DNA from: Streptomyces spinoverrucosus | GTDB taxonomy: Bacteria; Actinomycetota; Actinomycetes; Streptomycetales; Streptomycetaceae | Length of the DNA: 64,000 nucleotides | Assembly: GCF_015712165.1 (NCBI RefSeq) | Contig: NZ_JADPZX010000001.1 | Location: 7,707,501-7,771,500 of the forward strand | Direction: 5' to 3' | In this document: piece after piece, positions 27,463 to 34,280 of the stretch | Layout of the letters: every line of letters starts with the position of its first letter | Numbering within the stretch: position 1 is the first letter of the stretch | Made by a program: the position numbers and the translations under genes | The notes under the pieces: generated by a model | The model's database searches: none | The model's input: only the letters and a program-made list of their open reading frames with translations | Told to the model about the DNA's origin: nothing

Positions 27463-27840
27463 ATGGCGCAGCTCACGAATGAAGTGGAGAAACACACGGC
27501 GCTGTACGTGGAGGCGTTCAACGCGGGGGACGCGGACGCGGTCAACGCGATGTACACCGACGAGGCCGTCGCCGTCTGGGAACCGGGTGTTCCCCTCACC
27601 GGACAGGCCCGGGTCGACGCGGTCAGGGAGTTCCTCTCCCACGGCCCCAGGATGACGGCCGTACCGCGGCAGTCCTTCGTCACGGGCGACACCGCCCTGC
27701 TGATCGTCGACTGGACCATCGACACCACGGACGCCGACGGCAACCCGGAGCGGCTGTCCGGCGTCGGCGCCGATGTCCTACGCCTCGGCGCGGACGGCAA
27801 CTGGCGCTACGCCGTCGACGATCCGTACGGCGGTAAGTGA
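27463..27840 (+). CDS. NTF2/SnoaL-like protein 1
   Basis: This 125-residue protein of the SnoaL/ketosteroid-isomerase (NTF2-like cone) fold has an N-terminal helix (HTALYVEAFNAGDADAVNAMY), TDEAVAVWEPG, LTGQARVDAVREFLS and the strand end DVLRLGADGNWRYAVDDP. It is clearly a paralogue of the next gene (shared WTIDTTDADG/FTIDGTDADG and DVLR.GADG.W). NTF2-like proteins in PKS pathways act as aldol cyclases, isomerases or epoxide hydrolases. Here a role in ring formation or double-bond shift of the alkaloid is plausible. ATG 27463 starts the domain; an upstream extension is not coding-like. It is divergent from PKS2. Confidence 0.85.
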   Translation: MAQLTNEVEKHTALYVEAFNAGDADAVNAMYTDEAVAVWEPGVPLTGQARVDAVREFLSHGPRMTAVPRQSFVTGDTALLIVDWTIDTTDADGNPERLSGVGADVLRLGADGNWRYAVDDPYGGK

Positions 27841-28094
27841 GCCGTACGCCCGACCGAGCACGGACGGGACGCGTACGACGGCCTGGATACGACCGCACAA
27901 CCGTACGACGGCCCGCGCACGGGTGCGGCGGCTCGCAGGCCGCCGCTAGCCCGCCCGGGCACAGACGCTCGTCCGCACGGGCACCGAGCGGACGGCATCC
28001 GGATGCGGCCGGCCGTGCGGCCGGCGCCCGCGGACGGCCACCTTTCGCTCACCGCACTCAGCCTCTGCTGCCACGACCTGGGGGTTCTCCTTCC

Positions 28095-28511
28095 ATGGCC
28101 ATCACCGTCGACATCGATTTCGACAACCCGGACCTCACCGACGACACCGACCTGCAGAACGAGATCTTTCTTCAGGTGTTCAACTCGGGCGACGGCGAGC
28201 TGTTCGACAAGCTGTACCGCGAGGACTCGATCTCCAACTTCTCGGGCCAGCCGCTGACCGGCGCCGCCCGACTGGCGTTCTTCAAGGAGTTCCTCGCGAC
28301 GAAGCCCGTCCTCCAGGCGGAGGTCACGCATTCCTACGTGGCCGGTGACGTGGCTCTGATCGGCGTCCGGTTCACCATCGACGGCACGGACGCCGACGGC
28401 AAGCCCATGCACCTCGAGGGCGACTGCACGGACGTCCTCCGCCGTGGCGCGGACGGCCGTTGGCTCATGGCCATCGACCGGCCGGTGACCGGGGGGCTGC
28501 TGCCGGAATAG
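28095..28511 (+). CDS. NTF2/SnoaL-like protein 2
   Basis: This 138-residue tandem paralogue of the previous gene has a longer acidic N terminus (MAITVDIDFDNPDLTDDTDL). Core features are EIFLQVFNSGDGELFDKLY, SGQPLTGAARLAFFKEFL, and DVLRRGADGRWLMAIDRP near the C terminus. Two such proteins side by side suggest sequential or heteromeric isomerase/cyclase steps. It follows a 254-bp gap in which I see no gene, although the DNA there is GC-rich with GTACGACGG-like repeats. A ribosome site (CTCCTTCC is only a weak candidate) is not obvious. A strong terminator hairpin follows. Confidence 0.85.
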   Translation: MAITVDIDFDNPDLTDDTDLQNEIFLQVFNSGDGELFDKLYREDSISNFSGQPLTGAARLAFFKEFLATKPVLQAEVTHSYVAGDVALIGVRFTIDGTDADGKPMHLEGDCTDVLRRGADGRWLMAIDRPVTGGLLPE

Positions 28512-28527
28512 GCCGAGTACTCCACCA

Positions 28528-28573
28528 CACGTCCCCCCGCGCCGATCCCTTCGAACCGGCGCGGGGGGACGTG
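28528..28573 (+). terminator. Strong terminator hairpin after the SnoaL-like genes
   Basis: Perfect 17-bp arms: CACGTCCCCCCGCGCCG (28528-28544) and CGGCGCGGGGGGACGTG (28557-28573) with a 12-base loop, followed by TCTTT. It separates the SnoaL-like pair from the monooxygenase operon. Confidence 0.88.
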
Positions 28574-28704
28574 TCTTTCCGGCCGATGAACACTTCATTG
28601 CCGACAAGTGGGTGGTGAATTGAGCGGCCTCCTTACTGTGGCACACGGTCACTGGACCGCCGAATCCTCGCGCATGGTTCAGCGGATACTACGTCGGAGG
28701 AAGA

Positions 28705-29880
28705 ATGGCTCAGCTCGACACTCGCGCCATCGAAGTTCTTGACGCGGTCAGGGACGCAGTTCCCGTGCTGCGCAAGAATGCCGGAGACACCGAGATTGCC
28801 CGGTGGATCGTCGACGAGAACATCGACATTCTCGAGAAGGCGGGGGTATTCCGCACCGCGGTGCCCGAACGCTTCGGCGGCCTCGACCTGCCGGTGGAGC
28901 AGCAGGCGGCGGTTCTCGCCGAGATCGCCCGGGGCTGCGGCTCGACGGGCTGGGTCTCGATGGTGTGGGTGTCCACGGCCTGGATCGCCACGCTGTACCC
29001 GGATCGAGCCCAGGAGGAGGTGTTCGCGAACGGTTCCGTCCGGATCTCCGGCGGCTTCACCCCCTCGGGCACGCTTGTCCCCACGGAGGGCGGCTACATC
29101 CTCAACGGCAGCTGGCGGTTCAACACGGGCGTGCGCGGGGCGCAGTGGAACGTGCACGCGGCGCTCGTCGAGCACCCCGACGGCCGGCACGAGGAACTGT
29201 TCGCCCTGGTTCCGATCGAGGACATCACCGTCGCCGATGACTGGGACGTGTTCGGCGCCGGCGGCACGGGCAGCGCGACCTCGACGGTGAAGGACGTCTT
29301 CGTACCCGCCCACCGTGTGGTGGACGGCGCTGTGTTCGACGCCTCGACCCGCGATCGTTGGAACGCCGATGTGAAGGGCCGTAACTACAACCTGACCAGC
29401 TATGTGCTGGCGACGTGCGCACCGGTCTACCTTGGCATCGCCAAGGCGGCGCTGGAACTGTTCGTCGAACGGCTGCCCGGCAAGGCCATCACGTACACGA
29501 ACTGGACCGAGCAGCGCGAACACCCGCACACGCAGATCCAGCTTGCCCACGCGGTGAACAAGGTCGCGTCCTGTGAGGCGCTCTCCCGGGACTGGCTCCG
29601 GGTCATGCAGGACCGAGCGGACCGGGGCGAGAAGATGACGGTCCTGGAGAAGGCGACCGTTCGCGGACAGGTCGGCTACGTGGTGCAGGCGACCAAGGAA
29701 GCGGTGGAGACGCTCTACGGCATCAGCTCCGCGTCCACCATCCTGCGCAGCAACCCCTTCCAGCGGGCCTTCCGCGACATCGAGGCGCTGGCCCTGCACG
29801 GACTCCTCACGCCGGTCAGCTCCCTGGAGGCGCATGGCCGCGTCCTGCTCGGCCTCGACCCCGGCACCGACTACATCTGA
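28705..29880 (+). CDS. Two-component flavin-dependent monooxygenase (acyl-CoA dehydrogenase fold)
   Basis: This 391-residue protein has the acyl-CoA-dehydrogenase fold in the branch of group D flavin monooxygenases (HpaH/ActVA-ORF5/KijD3-like) rather than true acyl-CoA dehydrogenases. Visible features are an N-terminal helical domain (DILEKAGVFRTAVPERFGGL), CGSTGWVSMVWV, the middle beta-domain GSWRFNTGVRGAQWN and VFGAGGTGSATSTV, and C-terminal helices ending LHGLLTPVSS. These enzymes bind reduced FMN/FAD from a separate reductase and hydroxylate, epoxidise or N-oxidise substrates. The reductase is probably at 14735-15268. First gene of an operon with the P450 and ferredoxin. Confidence 0.87.
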   Translation: MAQLDTRAIEVLDAVRDAVPVLRKNAGDTEIARWIVDENIDILEKAGVFRTAVPERFGGLDLPVEQQAAVLAEIARGCGSTGWVSMVWVSTAWIATLYPDRAQEEVFANGSVRISGGFTPSGTLVPTEGGYILNGSWRFNTGVRGAQWNVHAALVEHPDGRHEELFALVPIEDITVADDWDVFGAGGTGSATSTVKDVFVPAHRVVDGAVFDASTRDRWNADVKGRNYNLTSYVLATCAPVYLGIAKAALELFVERLPGKAITYTNWTEQREHPHTQIQLAHAVNKVASCEALSRDWLRVMQDRADRGEKMTVLEKATVRGQVGYVVQATKEAVETLYGISSASTILRSNPFQRAFRDIEALALHGLLTPVSSLEAHGRVLLGLDPGTDYI

Positions 29881-29914
29881 CCGATCTGATCCGACGACGC
29901 TTCGGAGGACCGCC

Positions 29915-31132
29915 ATGACCACGGCGCAGCAGGCCCCTGTGCTGTTCGACTCCACCTATTACCAGGACCCGTACACGGTGTACGACTGGCTGCGGGTCCA
30001 CGATCCCATCCACCGGTTCCGCTTCCCCGTCGGCGATGTACCGATGGTCTTCGTGTCCCGGTACGACGACGTGAAGGCACTGCTCAGCGACCAGCGGTTC
30101 AGCAACGACGGGGTTGCCTGGGGAAGCGAGGAGTTCAAGAAGTCGGGGATGATATTCGGCGCCGACACCCTGATCGGACGCATTCTCACGGTACTCGACC
30201 CGCCCGACCACACCCGGGTCCGCAAGCTCGCCATGGGCGCGTTCACACCGCGCCGCGCGGCCACCTGGAAAGAGCCGGTGGAGCGCATCGTGAACACGGC
30301 GCTGGACCGCCTCGAACAGTCCGAGAACCCCGATGTGATGGACTACGCGAGCAAGATCCCCGCCGATGTCACGGGCGAGATCCTCGGGTTCCCGCTGGAC
30401 CGCTTCCAGGACATGCTGCACGCCATCGAGCGGGCCTTCCACGCCGATCCGTCGAACCCCGACAACGAGGCCGAGGTCGCGGCCGCGTTCGAGGAGATCG
30501 TCATCTACGGCCGTGAGCTGATCGTCGAGAAGCGGCGCAACCCGGGCGACGACCTGACGTCCGTCTTCATCCAGGCGCGCGACGGTGAGGACCGGCTGAC
30601 CGAGGACGAACTCGTGTCCATGGTCGCTCTGATGATCATGGCCGGGATCGACACCACCAGGAACCTGATCGGTTCCGCCGTGCTCGGCCTGCTCGACCAC
30701 CCGGATCAGCGCAGGCTGCTCGCGGAGCACCCCGAGCACACCGCCACGGCGGTGGAGGAGTTCCTGCGCTACGACGGCGCGTTCTGCGTGGGCCTGTTCC
30801 GTCTGGCGAAGGAGGACCTGGAGCTGGGCGGAGTTCCCGTCCCCGCCGGCACCCCCGTGGTCGCCGGCCTGCAGTCGGCCAACTACGACCCGGAGAAGTA
30901 CCGGGACCCCCGGCGGCTGGACATCACCCGTGAAGGGCCGCGCCACCTGGCCCTGGGTCACGGTCTGCACAACTGCATGGGGGCGGCCCTGGCCCGCCTG
31001 GAGACCTCCGTCGCCGTCCCCGCCCTGATCGAGCGTTTCCCGAACCTGAGGCTGTCCGTTCCCCGCGAGGAGATCCGCTTCGAGGAGAACTGGCTGCTGC
31101 GCAGTCTGCCGTCGCTTCCCGTCGCCCTGTGA
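29915..31132 (+). CDS. Cytochrome P450
   Basis: This 405-residue bacterial class I P450 has I-helix AGIDTTRN near residue 245, ExxR in EEFLRYD near 285, and heme-ligand loop LGHGLHNCMGAALARLE near 350, with Cys as the iron ligand. The loop has Leu where most have Phe (F/L-GxGxHxC). ATG 29915 follows a GGAGG site 34 bp after the monooxygenase gene; the upstream in-frame Met at 29834 lies inside that gene. It should accept electrons from the ferredoxin encoded 25 bp downstream. Likely role: late hydroxylation or epoxidation of the polyketide alkaloid. No ferredoxin reductase gene is in the window. Confidence 0.93.
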   Translation: MTTAQQAPVLFDSTYYQDPYTVYDWLRVHDPIHRFRFPVGDVPMVFVSRYDDVKALLSDQRFSNDGVAWGSEEFKKSGMIFGADTLIGRILTVLDPPDHTRVRKLAMGAFTPRRAATWKEPVERIVNTALDRLEQSENPDVMDYASKIPADVTGEILGFPLDRFQDMLHAIERAFHADPSNPDNEAEVAAAFEEIVIYGRELIVEKRRNPGDDLTSVFIQARDGEDRLTEDELVSMVALMIMAGIDTTRNLIGSAVLGLLDHPDQRRLLAEHPEHTATAVEEFLRYDGAFCVGLFRLAKEDLELGGVPVPAGTPVVAGLQSANYDPEKYRDPRRLDITREGPRHLALGHGLHNCMGAALARLETSVAVPALIERFPNLRLSVPREEIRFEENWLLRSLPSLPVAL

Positions 31133-31157
31133 GCCGTATCGAGAAGGGGAGGTGCCC

Positions 31158-31388
31158 ATGAGCAAGAAGATCCTGTCCATCGACACGGCGGTGTGCACCG
31201 GGGCCGGCACCTGCGAGGCCATGCACCCGCAGCTGTTCCGGGTGAGTGCCGAAGGCTACGCCGTGGCGCTGAAGACCGAGTTGGTGGAGCCGGAGGCCAT
31301 CGAGGCGGCGAGCAGCGTGCTCGATGTCTGCCCCACCGAGGCCATCCGGCTGGCCTCGGCCGAATCCCAGTCCGACGGCGACGCCTGA
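31158..31388 (+). CDS. Ferredoxin, [3Fe-4S] type, for the P450
   Basis: This 76-residue ferredoxin has Cys at 13, 19 and 58 in the pattern C-x5-C...CP (VCTGAGTCEA and DVCPTEAI), the three-Cys arrangement of [3Fe-4S] ferredoxins coupled to Streptomyces P450s. The second position that would hold a fourth Cys is Ala16/Gly17. ATG 31158 is preferred over the in-frame GTG at 31152, as a GGGGAGG site lies 6-12 bases upstream. Last gene of the monooxygenase-P450 operon, followed by a strong hairpin. Confidence 0.9.
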   Translation: MSKKILSIDTAVCTGAGTCEAMHPQLFRVSAEGYAVALKTELVEPEAIEAASSVLDVCPTEAIRLASAESQSDGDA

Positions 31389-31424
31389 ACACGTCCCGGC
31401 CGCCGAGGAGCGGGAGACTGTCCG

Positions 31425-31469
31425 AAACGTCCGCTCGAAGAGCCCTCACGGCTCGTCGAGCGGACGTTT
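31425..31469 (+). terminator. Terminator after the P450-ferredoxin operon
   Basis: 14-bp arms AAACGTCCGCTCGA and TCGAGCGGACGTTT enclose a second 5-bp stem (GAGCC/GGCTC, loop CTCAC) with one A/G mismatch. It is followed by TCTC after a run of four Ts. Classic intrinsic terminator, 37 bp after the ferredoxin stop. Confidence 0.88.
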
Positions 31470-31533
31470 TCTCATGCGACGTACGGGACTTGCGCCGCGA
31501 CGGAACCGGAGCGCACCGGGGTGCCGAGCGAGA

Positions 31534-31576
31534 ACAGGACCGGGCCCGCCCGTGTGACGAGCGTGCCCGGTCCTGT
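31534..31576 (-). terminator. Terminator after the imine reductase gene
   Basis: 12-bp arms ACAGGACCGGGC (31534-31545) and GCCCGGTCCTGT (31565-31576) lie 40 bp beyond the stop of the minus-strand imine reductase gene and can stop transcription arriving from it. It lies 65 bp from the ferredoxin terminator, so the convergent operons each have their own. Confidence 0.75.
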
Positions 31577-31615
31577 GTTCGGGACTGTTCCGGCCGGTCC
31601 AACCGCCGACTTGGC

Positions 31616-32491
31616 TCAGGAAGGCTTCTTCTTCATCAGCTCGAGCAGGCTGGAGAAGCTGTCGGCCGCGTGTCCGGCCTTGACGCCTCGGCGGAACAGC
31701 TCGACGACCGCCGCCTGGAGCGTGGTGTCGACGCCCGCGTCCTCGATGGTGTGCAGAACGTGTTCCACACTCGCCAGACCCATGGCGAGACGGTCGACGT
31801 CGCCCTCGTGGTTCCCGGCGTCGATGCGCTGCGCGTAGAAGGAGAGGAAGCCCGGCATGGCCGTCATGGTCTCCTCCGCGCTGGGCAGCACGTCCGTGGC
31901 CTTGAGGCCGTTGGCCTCGCCGATGGCGATGGCCTGCCAGTAGCCCAGCATCGACGTCCAGAACATGGCCATGCCGATCTGGTACACCAGCGCGGCCAGA
32001 CCCGGGTCCTCGCCCCGGTAGTCGGTGCTGGTCAGCGCCTCGAGGGTGGACTTGTGCTGCTCGAAGGGCTCACGCGGACCGCTGTAGTACGTCGAGGACT
32101 CCGGGTCGCCGATGCCCGACGGCGGGACGGTGACGCCACCAGTGATGTGGATTCCGCCGCGTTCGGTCACCCAGTGGGCGCCGGCCCGGGTCTTGCCAGG
32201 GGTGTCCGAGCTGAGGTTGACGAGGACCCGGCCGGCGAGCGAGTCCTGAGCCGTGTCCAGCACGGAGTACATGGCCTCGTAGTCGGTCAGGCTCAGGATG
32301 ATCAGTTCGTTGGCCTTGATGGCCTCCTCGGGGCTCTTGGCCAGGACCGCACCGCGGGCGACCAGCGCGTCGGCTCGGGAGGCGGTGCGGTTCCAGACGG
32401 TGACCTGGTGCCCCTTGTCGAGGAAGGCGTTCACCATGGCCTGGCCCATGGGGCCGAGTCCGATGACGGTGACGGACTGCTTGCCGGTCAT
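31616..32491 (-). CDS. Imine reductase (NADPH, 6-phosphogluconate-dehydrogenase-like fold)
   Basis: This 291-residue protein has N-terminal Rossmann motif VIGLGPMGQAMVNAFLDKGH, NADPH-favouring VWNRTASRADAL, the linker VNLSSDTPGKTRAG, and the IRED-type GGVTVPPSGIGDPES. A C-terminal helical domimerisation region (GMAMFWTSMLGYWQAIAIGE; ETMTAMPGFLSFYAQRID) follows. Family length is about 290-300. IREDs reduce cyclic imines to amines. In this cluster the expected substrate is the cyclic imine formed after transamination of the polyketide aldehyde. A GGAGG site precedes ATG 32491. Its promoter carries a palindrome also found before the TetR gene at 43735. Confidence 0.88.
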   Translation of the reverse strand: MTGKQSVTVIGLGPMGQAMVNAFLDKGHQVTVWNRTASRADALVARGAVLAKSPEEAIKANELIILSLTDYEAMYSVLDTAQDSLAGRVLVNLSSDTPGKTRAGAHWVTERGGIHITGGVTVPPSGIGDPESSTYYSGPREPFEQHKSTLEALTSTDYRGEDPGLAALVYQIGMAMFWTSMLGYWQAIAIGEANGLKATDVLPSAEETMTAMPGFLSFYAQRIDAGNHEGDVDRLAMGLASVEHVLHTIEDAGVDTTLQAAVVELFRRGVKAGHAADSFSSLLELMKKKPS

Positions 32492-32540
32492 GAGAGATGG
32501 ACCTCCGGGTCTGCGGCGAAGATGACTGAAACGAGGATGA

Positions 32541-32562
32541 CTAAAACGAGCGCTCCATTTAG
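32541..32562. promoter_or_regulatory. Candidate TetR operator upstream of the imine reductase
   Basis: A 22-bp imperfect palindrome has outer arms CTAAA and TTTAG and central palindrome GAGCGCTC (32548-32555), 50-71 bp upstream of the imine reductase start. Sixteen of 22 positions match the element at 44368-44389 in front of the TetR gene. Confidence 0.6.
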
Positions 32563-32658
32563 CCCGTGCCCAGAACGTAGCACACAAACTGAGTGGAACG
32601 CTCTAACTAGAGGTGACTGCACGAGAGTTGGATGCGCGGGCCGTGGGCTGACGGCTCG

Positions 32659-34008
32659 TCACTTCCCCTTGGGCTTGTGGATCTCGGTGAGCCGCTCGAG
32701 GATCGGAATGATCTCCGTCGGGCTCGGTGCCGCGACGATGTCCTCCTTCATCGCGGCGGCTCCTCGCTGGAAGGCCGGATCGTGCAGGACCCGCTCCAGC
32801 CGCTCGCGCATCTCCGCCCCGCTCAGCTCCTGGTGATTCAGCGTCAGCCCGGCACCGCTCTCGACCAGGTAGGCGGACGTGGGCGGTACGTCCATGTGCT
32901 GCGTGGTGAAGGTCTTCTTGTTGCCGTCGTCGTCGACGGTCGTGAAGTCGTTGAGGTCGGAGGTGATCAGCTGCGGCACCCCCATGGCCGCCGCGGCGTT
33001 GAAGGAACCCGTACCGCCGTGGTGGATGAAGACCGAACTCGACGGCAGGAGCTGGGTGAGGGGCAGATAGTCGATGGTGCGGACGTTGTCCGGCACCGGA
33101 ATGTCGCGCAGTTGCTCCTTGTTGAGCGTGGCGACCACGTCGACGTCCATGCCGGCTACGGTCTCCAGCAGGGCTTCGACCCGGGGCCTGCTCTCCTCGA
33201 AGAAGGCACGCATCGACATGCCGAGGGAGATGGCCACCCTGGGGCGTTCCGGCGGGGCCTGCAGCCACGTCGGAAGCGGAGCCGCGCCCGTGTAGGGAAT
33301 CCACTGCATCGGCAGGGTGCGTGTCCGTGTCCGCAGGCGCATTCCCGACGGCGTCGGGTCCACCGTCCACTGGCCGAGCAGCAGTTCCTCGTCGACCTCG
33401 AAGCCATAGCGCGCGGCGATGGCCTGAACCGAGTCCTCCATCGGATTCGTGCCGAGGGCCGATCCGAGCACGCGCCGGCGCTCGGCGAACCGGTCCACGG
33501 TCCAGCCCCAGTAGTCGAGCCCCCAGAGCAGGCGGGCATGCGCGGCGCCGGCGGCCCGGGCCGCCACAGCGGACGAGGGCCAGCAAGGGTCCCAGAGGAC
33601 CAGGTCGGGCCGCCAGTCACGGGCGGCGTCCACCAGCCGCCCGATCCACGGGTAGCTGTCCGGCGGGGCCTCGCCCATGGGGTGGAAGTCCCACATCACC
33701 GGGAAGAGGAAGGTACGCAGGCTCTCCCACGGGTAGCGGTCCTCGGGGGCCAGTTCCAAAGCCTCGGTGAGCCGGTCGAGTTCTCCCTCGACATCGCGGT
33801 CCTTGGCGTTCTCCCCGTCCCACGGCGCGGGCATGAGCCCTTCGTCGCCGAGCAGCACCGGCGTGAGTCCGACGGATGCGATGCCGTCGGCCATGCTGGG
33901 ATGCGCGGCCACGCATACCTCGTGCCCGGCGCTCTGCAGCGCCCAGGCCAGTGGAGTGAGCGGATACAGGTGGGCCGTGCCCGGCCAGATCGTGAACATG
34001 ATGCGCAT
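32659..34008 (-). CDS. DesVII/EryCIII-like glycosyltransferase (GT1, GT-B fold)
   Basis: This is a 449-residue glycosyltransferase. The N-terminal acceptor domain starts MRIMFTIWPGTAHLYPLTPL, and the C-terminal nucleotide-sugar domain has FIHHGGTGSFNAAAAMGVPQL near residue 335, followed by the diphosphate/sugar contact region. The length and the DYWGW and WTVDPTPSGMRL segments are like macrolide aminosugar transferases. Several of those need a P450-like helper protein (DesVIII type) and I see none in the window. It should transfer the deoxyaminosugar made by the 36018-43501 operon to the alkaloid or polyketide. Divergent from the amine oxidase gene; start GTG/ATG 34008. Confidence 0.9.
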   Translation of the reverse strand: MRIMFTIWPGTAHLYPLTPLAWALQSAGHEVCVAAHPSMADGIASVGLTPVLLGDEGLMPAPWDGENAKDRDVEGELDRLTEALELAPEDRYPWESLRTFLFPVMWDFHPMGEAPPDSYPWIGRLVDAARDWRPDLVLWDPCWPSSAVAARAAGAAHARLLWGLDYWGWTVDRFAERRRVLGSALGTNPMEDSVQAIAARYGFEVDEELLLGQWTVDPTPSGMRLRTRTRTLPMQWIPYTGAAPLPTWLQAPPERPRVAISLGMSMRAFFEESRPRVEALLETVAGMDVDVVATLNKEQLRDIPVPDNVRTIDYLPLTQLLPSSSVFIHHGGTGSFNAAAAMGVPQLITSDLNDFTTVDDDGNKKTFTTQHMDVPPTSAYLVESGAGLTLNHQELSGAEMRERLERVLHDPAFQRGAAAMKEDIVAAPSPTEIIPILERLTEIHKPKGK

Positions 34009-34105
34009 CAGCAGCTGCCCCTAGACCTTCTGATCCACGCCGAACGAACGGCTTGTGAGAGACACAGGTGTGCGCCGAAGCTAACCGGGCGCTCTGCACC
34101 GGCCG

Positions 34106-34121
34106 GTAATCCCGGAGTAAT
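34106..34121 (-). promoter_or_regulatory. Candidate SARP direct repeat for the glycosyltransferase
   Basis: On the minus strand ATTACTCCGGGATTAC: two ATTAC copies with starts 11 bp apart, about 100 bp upstream of the glycosyltransferase start. Eleven-bp spacing puts both on one DNA face, as required by SARP activators. A near-identical element faces the other way at 34177-34192. Confidence 0.55.
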
Positions 34122-34176
34122 GCGAATTCCCGATTCCGCGCAATCGGTGTTTTCCGGCATTCGGTAAGACCCGGTG

Positions 34177-34192
34177 ATTACTCGGGGATTAC
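34177..34192 (+). promoter_or_regulatory. Candidate SARP direct repeat for the amine oxidase
   Basis: ATTACTCGGGGATTAC: two ATTAC copies 11 bp apart, about 90 bp upstream of the amine oxidase start (34281). It differs from the glycosyltransferase element in one base only. The rest of the 272-bp divergent gap holds no gene. Confidence 0.55.
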
Positions 34193-34280
34193 GCCGGGAC
34201 AGATAGGAAAGGTATTCGCCGGGCCGCTGATCGCGCCGGCTCATCCGAACCGTCCTTCCCGCTCTCGAGGAGTGTCACAC

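Noticed and set aside
27841..28094. Possible small gene between the two SnoaL-like genes
   Set aside because: Frames here are short, lack ribosome sites and have no conserved feature; the GTACGACGG-like repeats are irregular.
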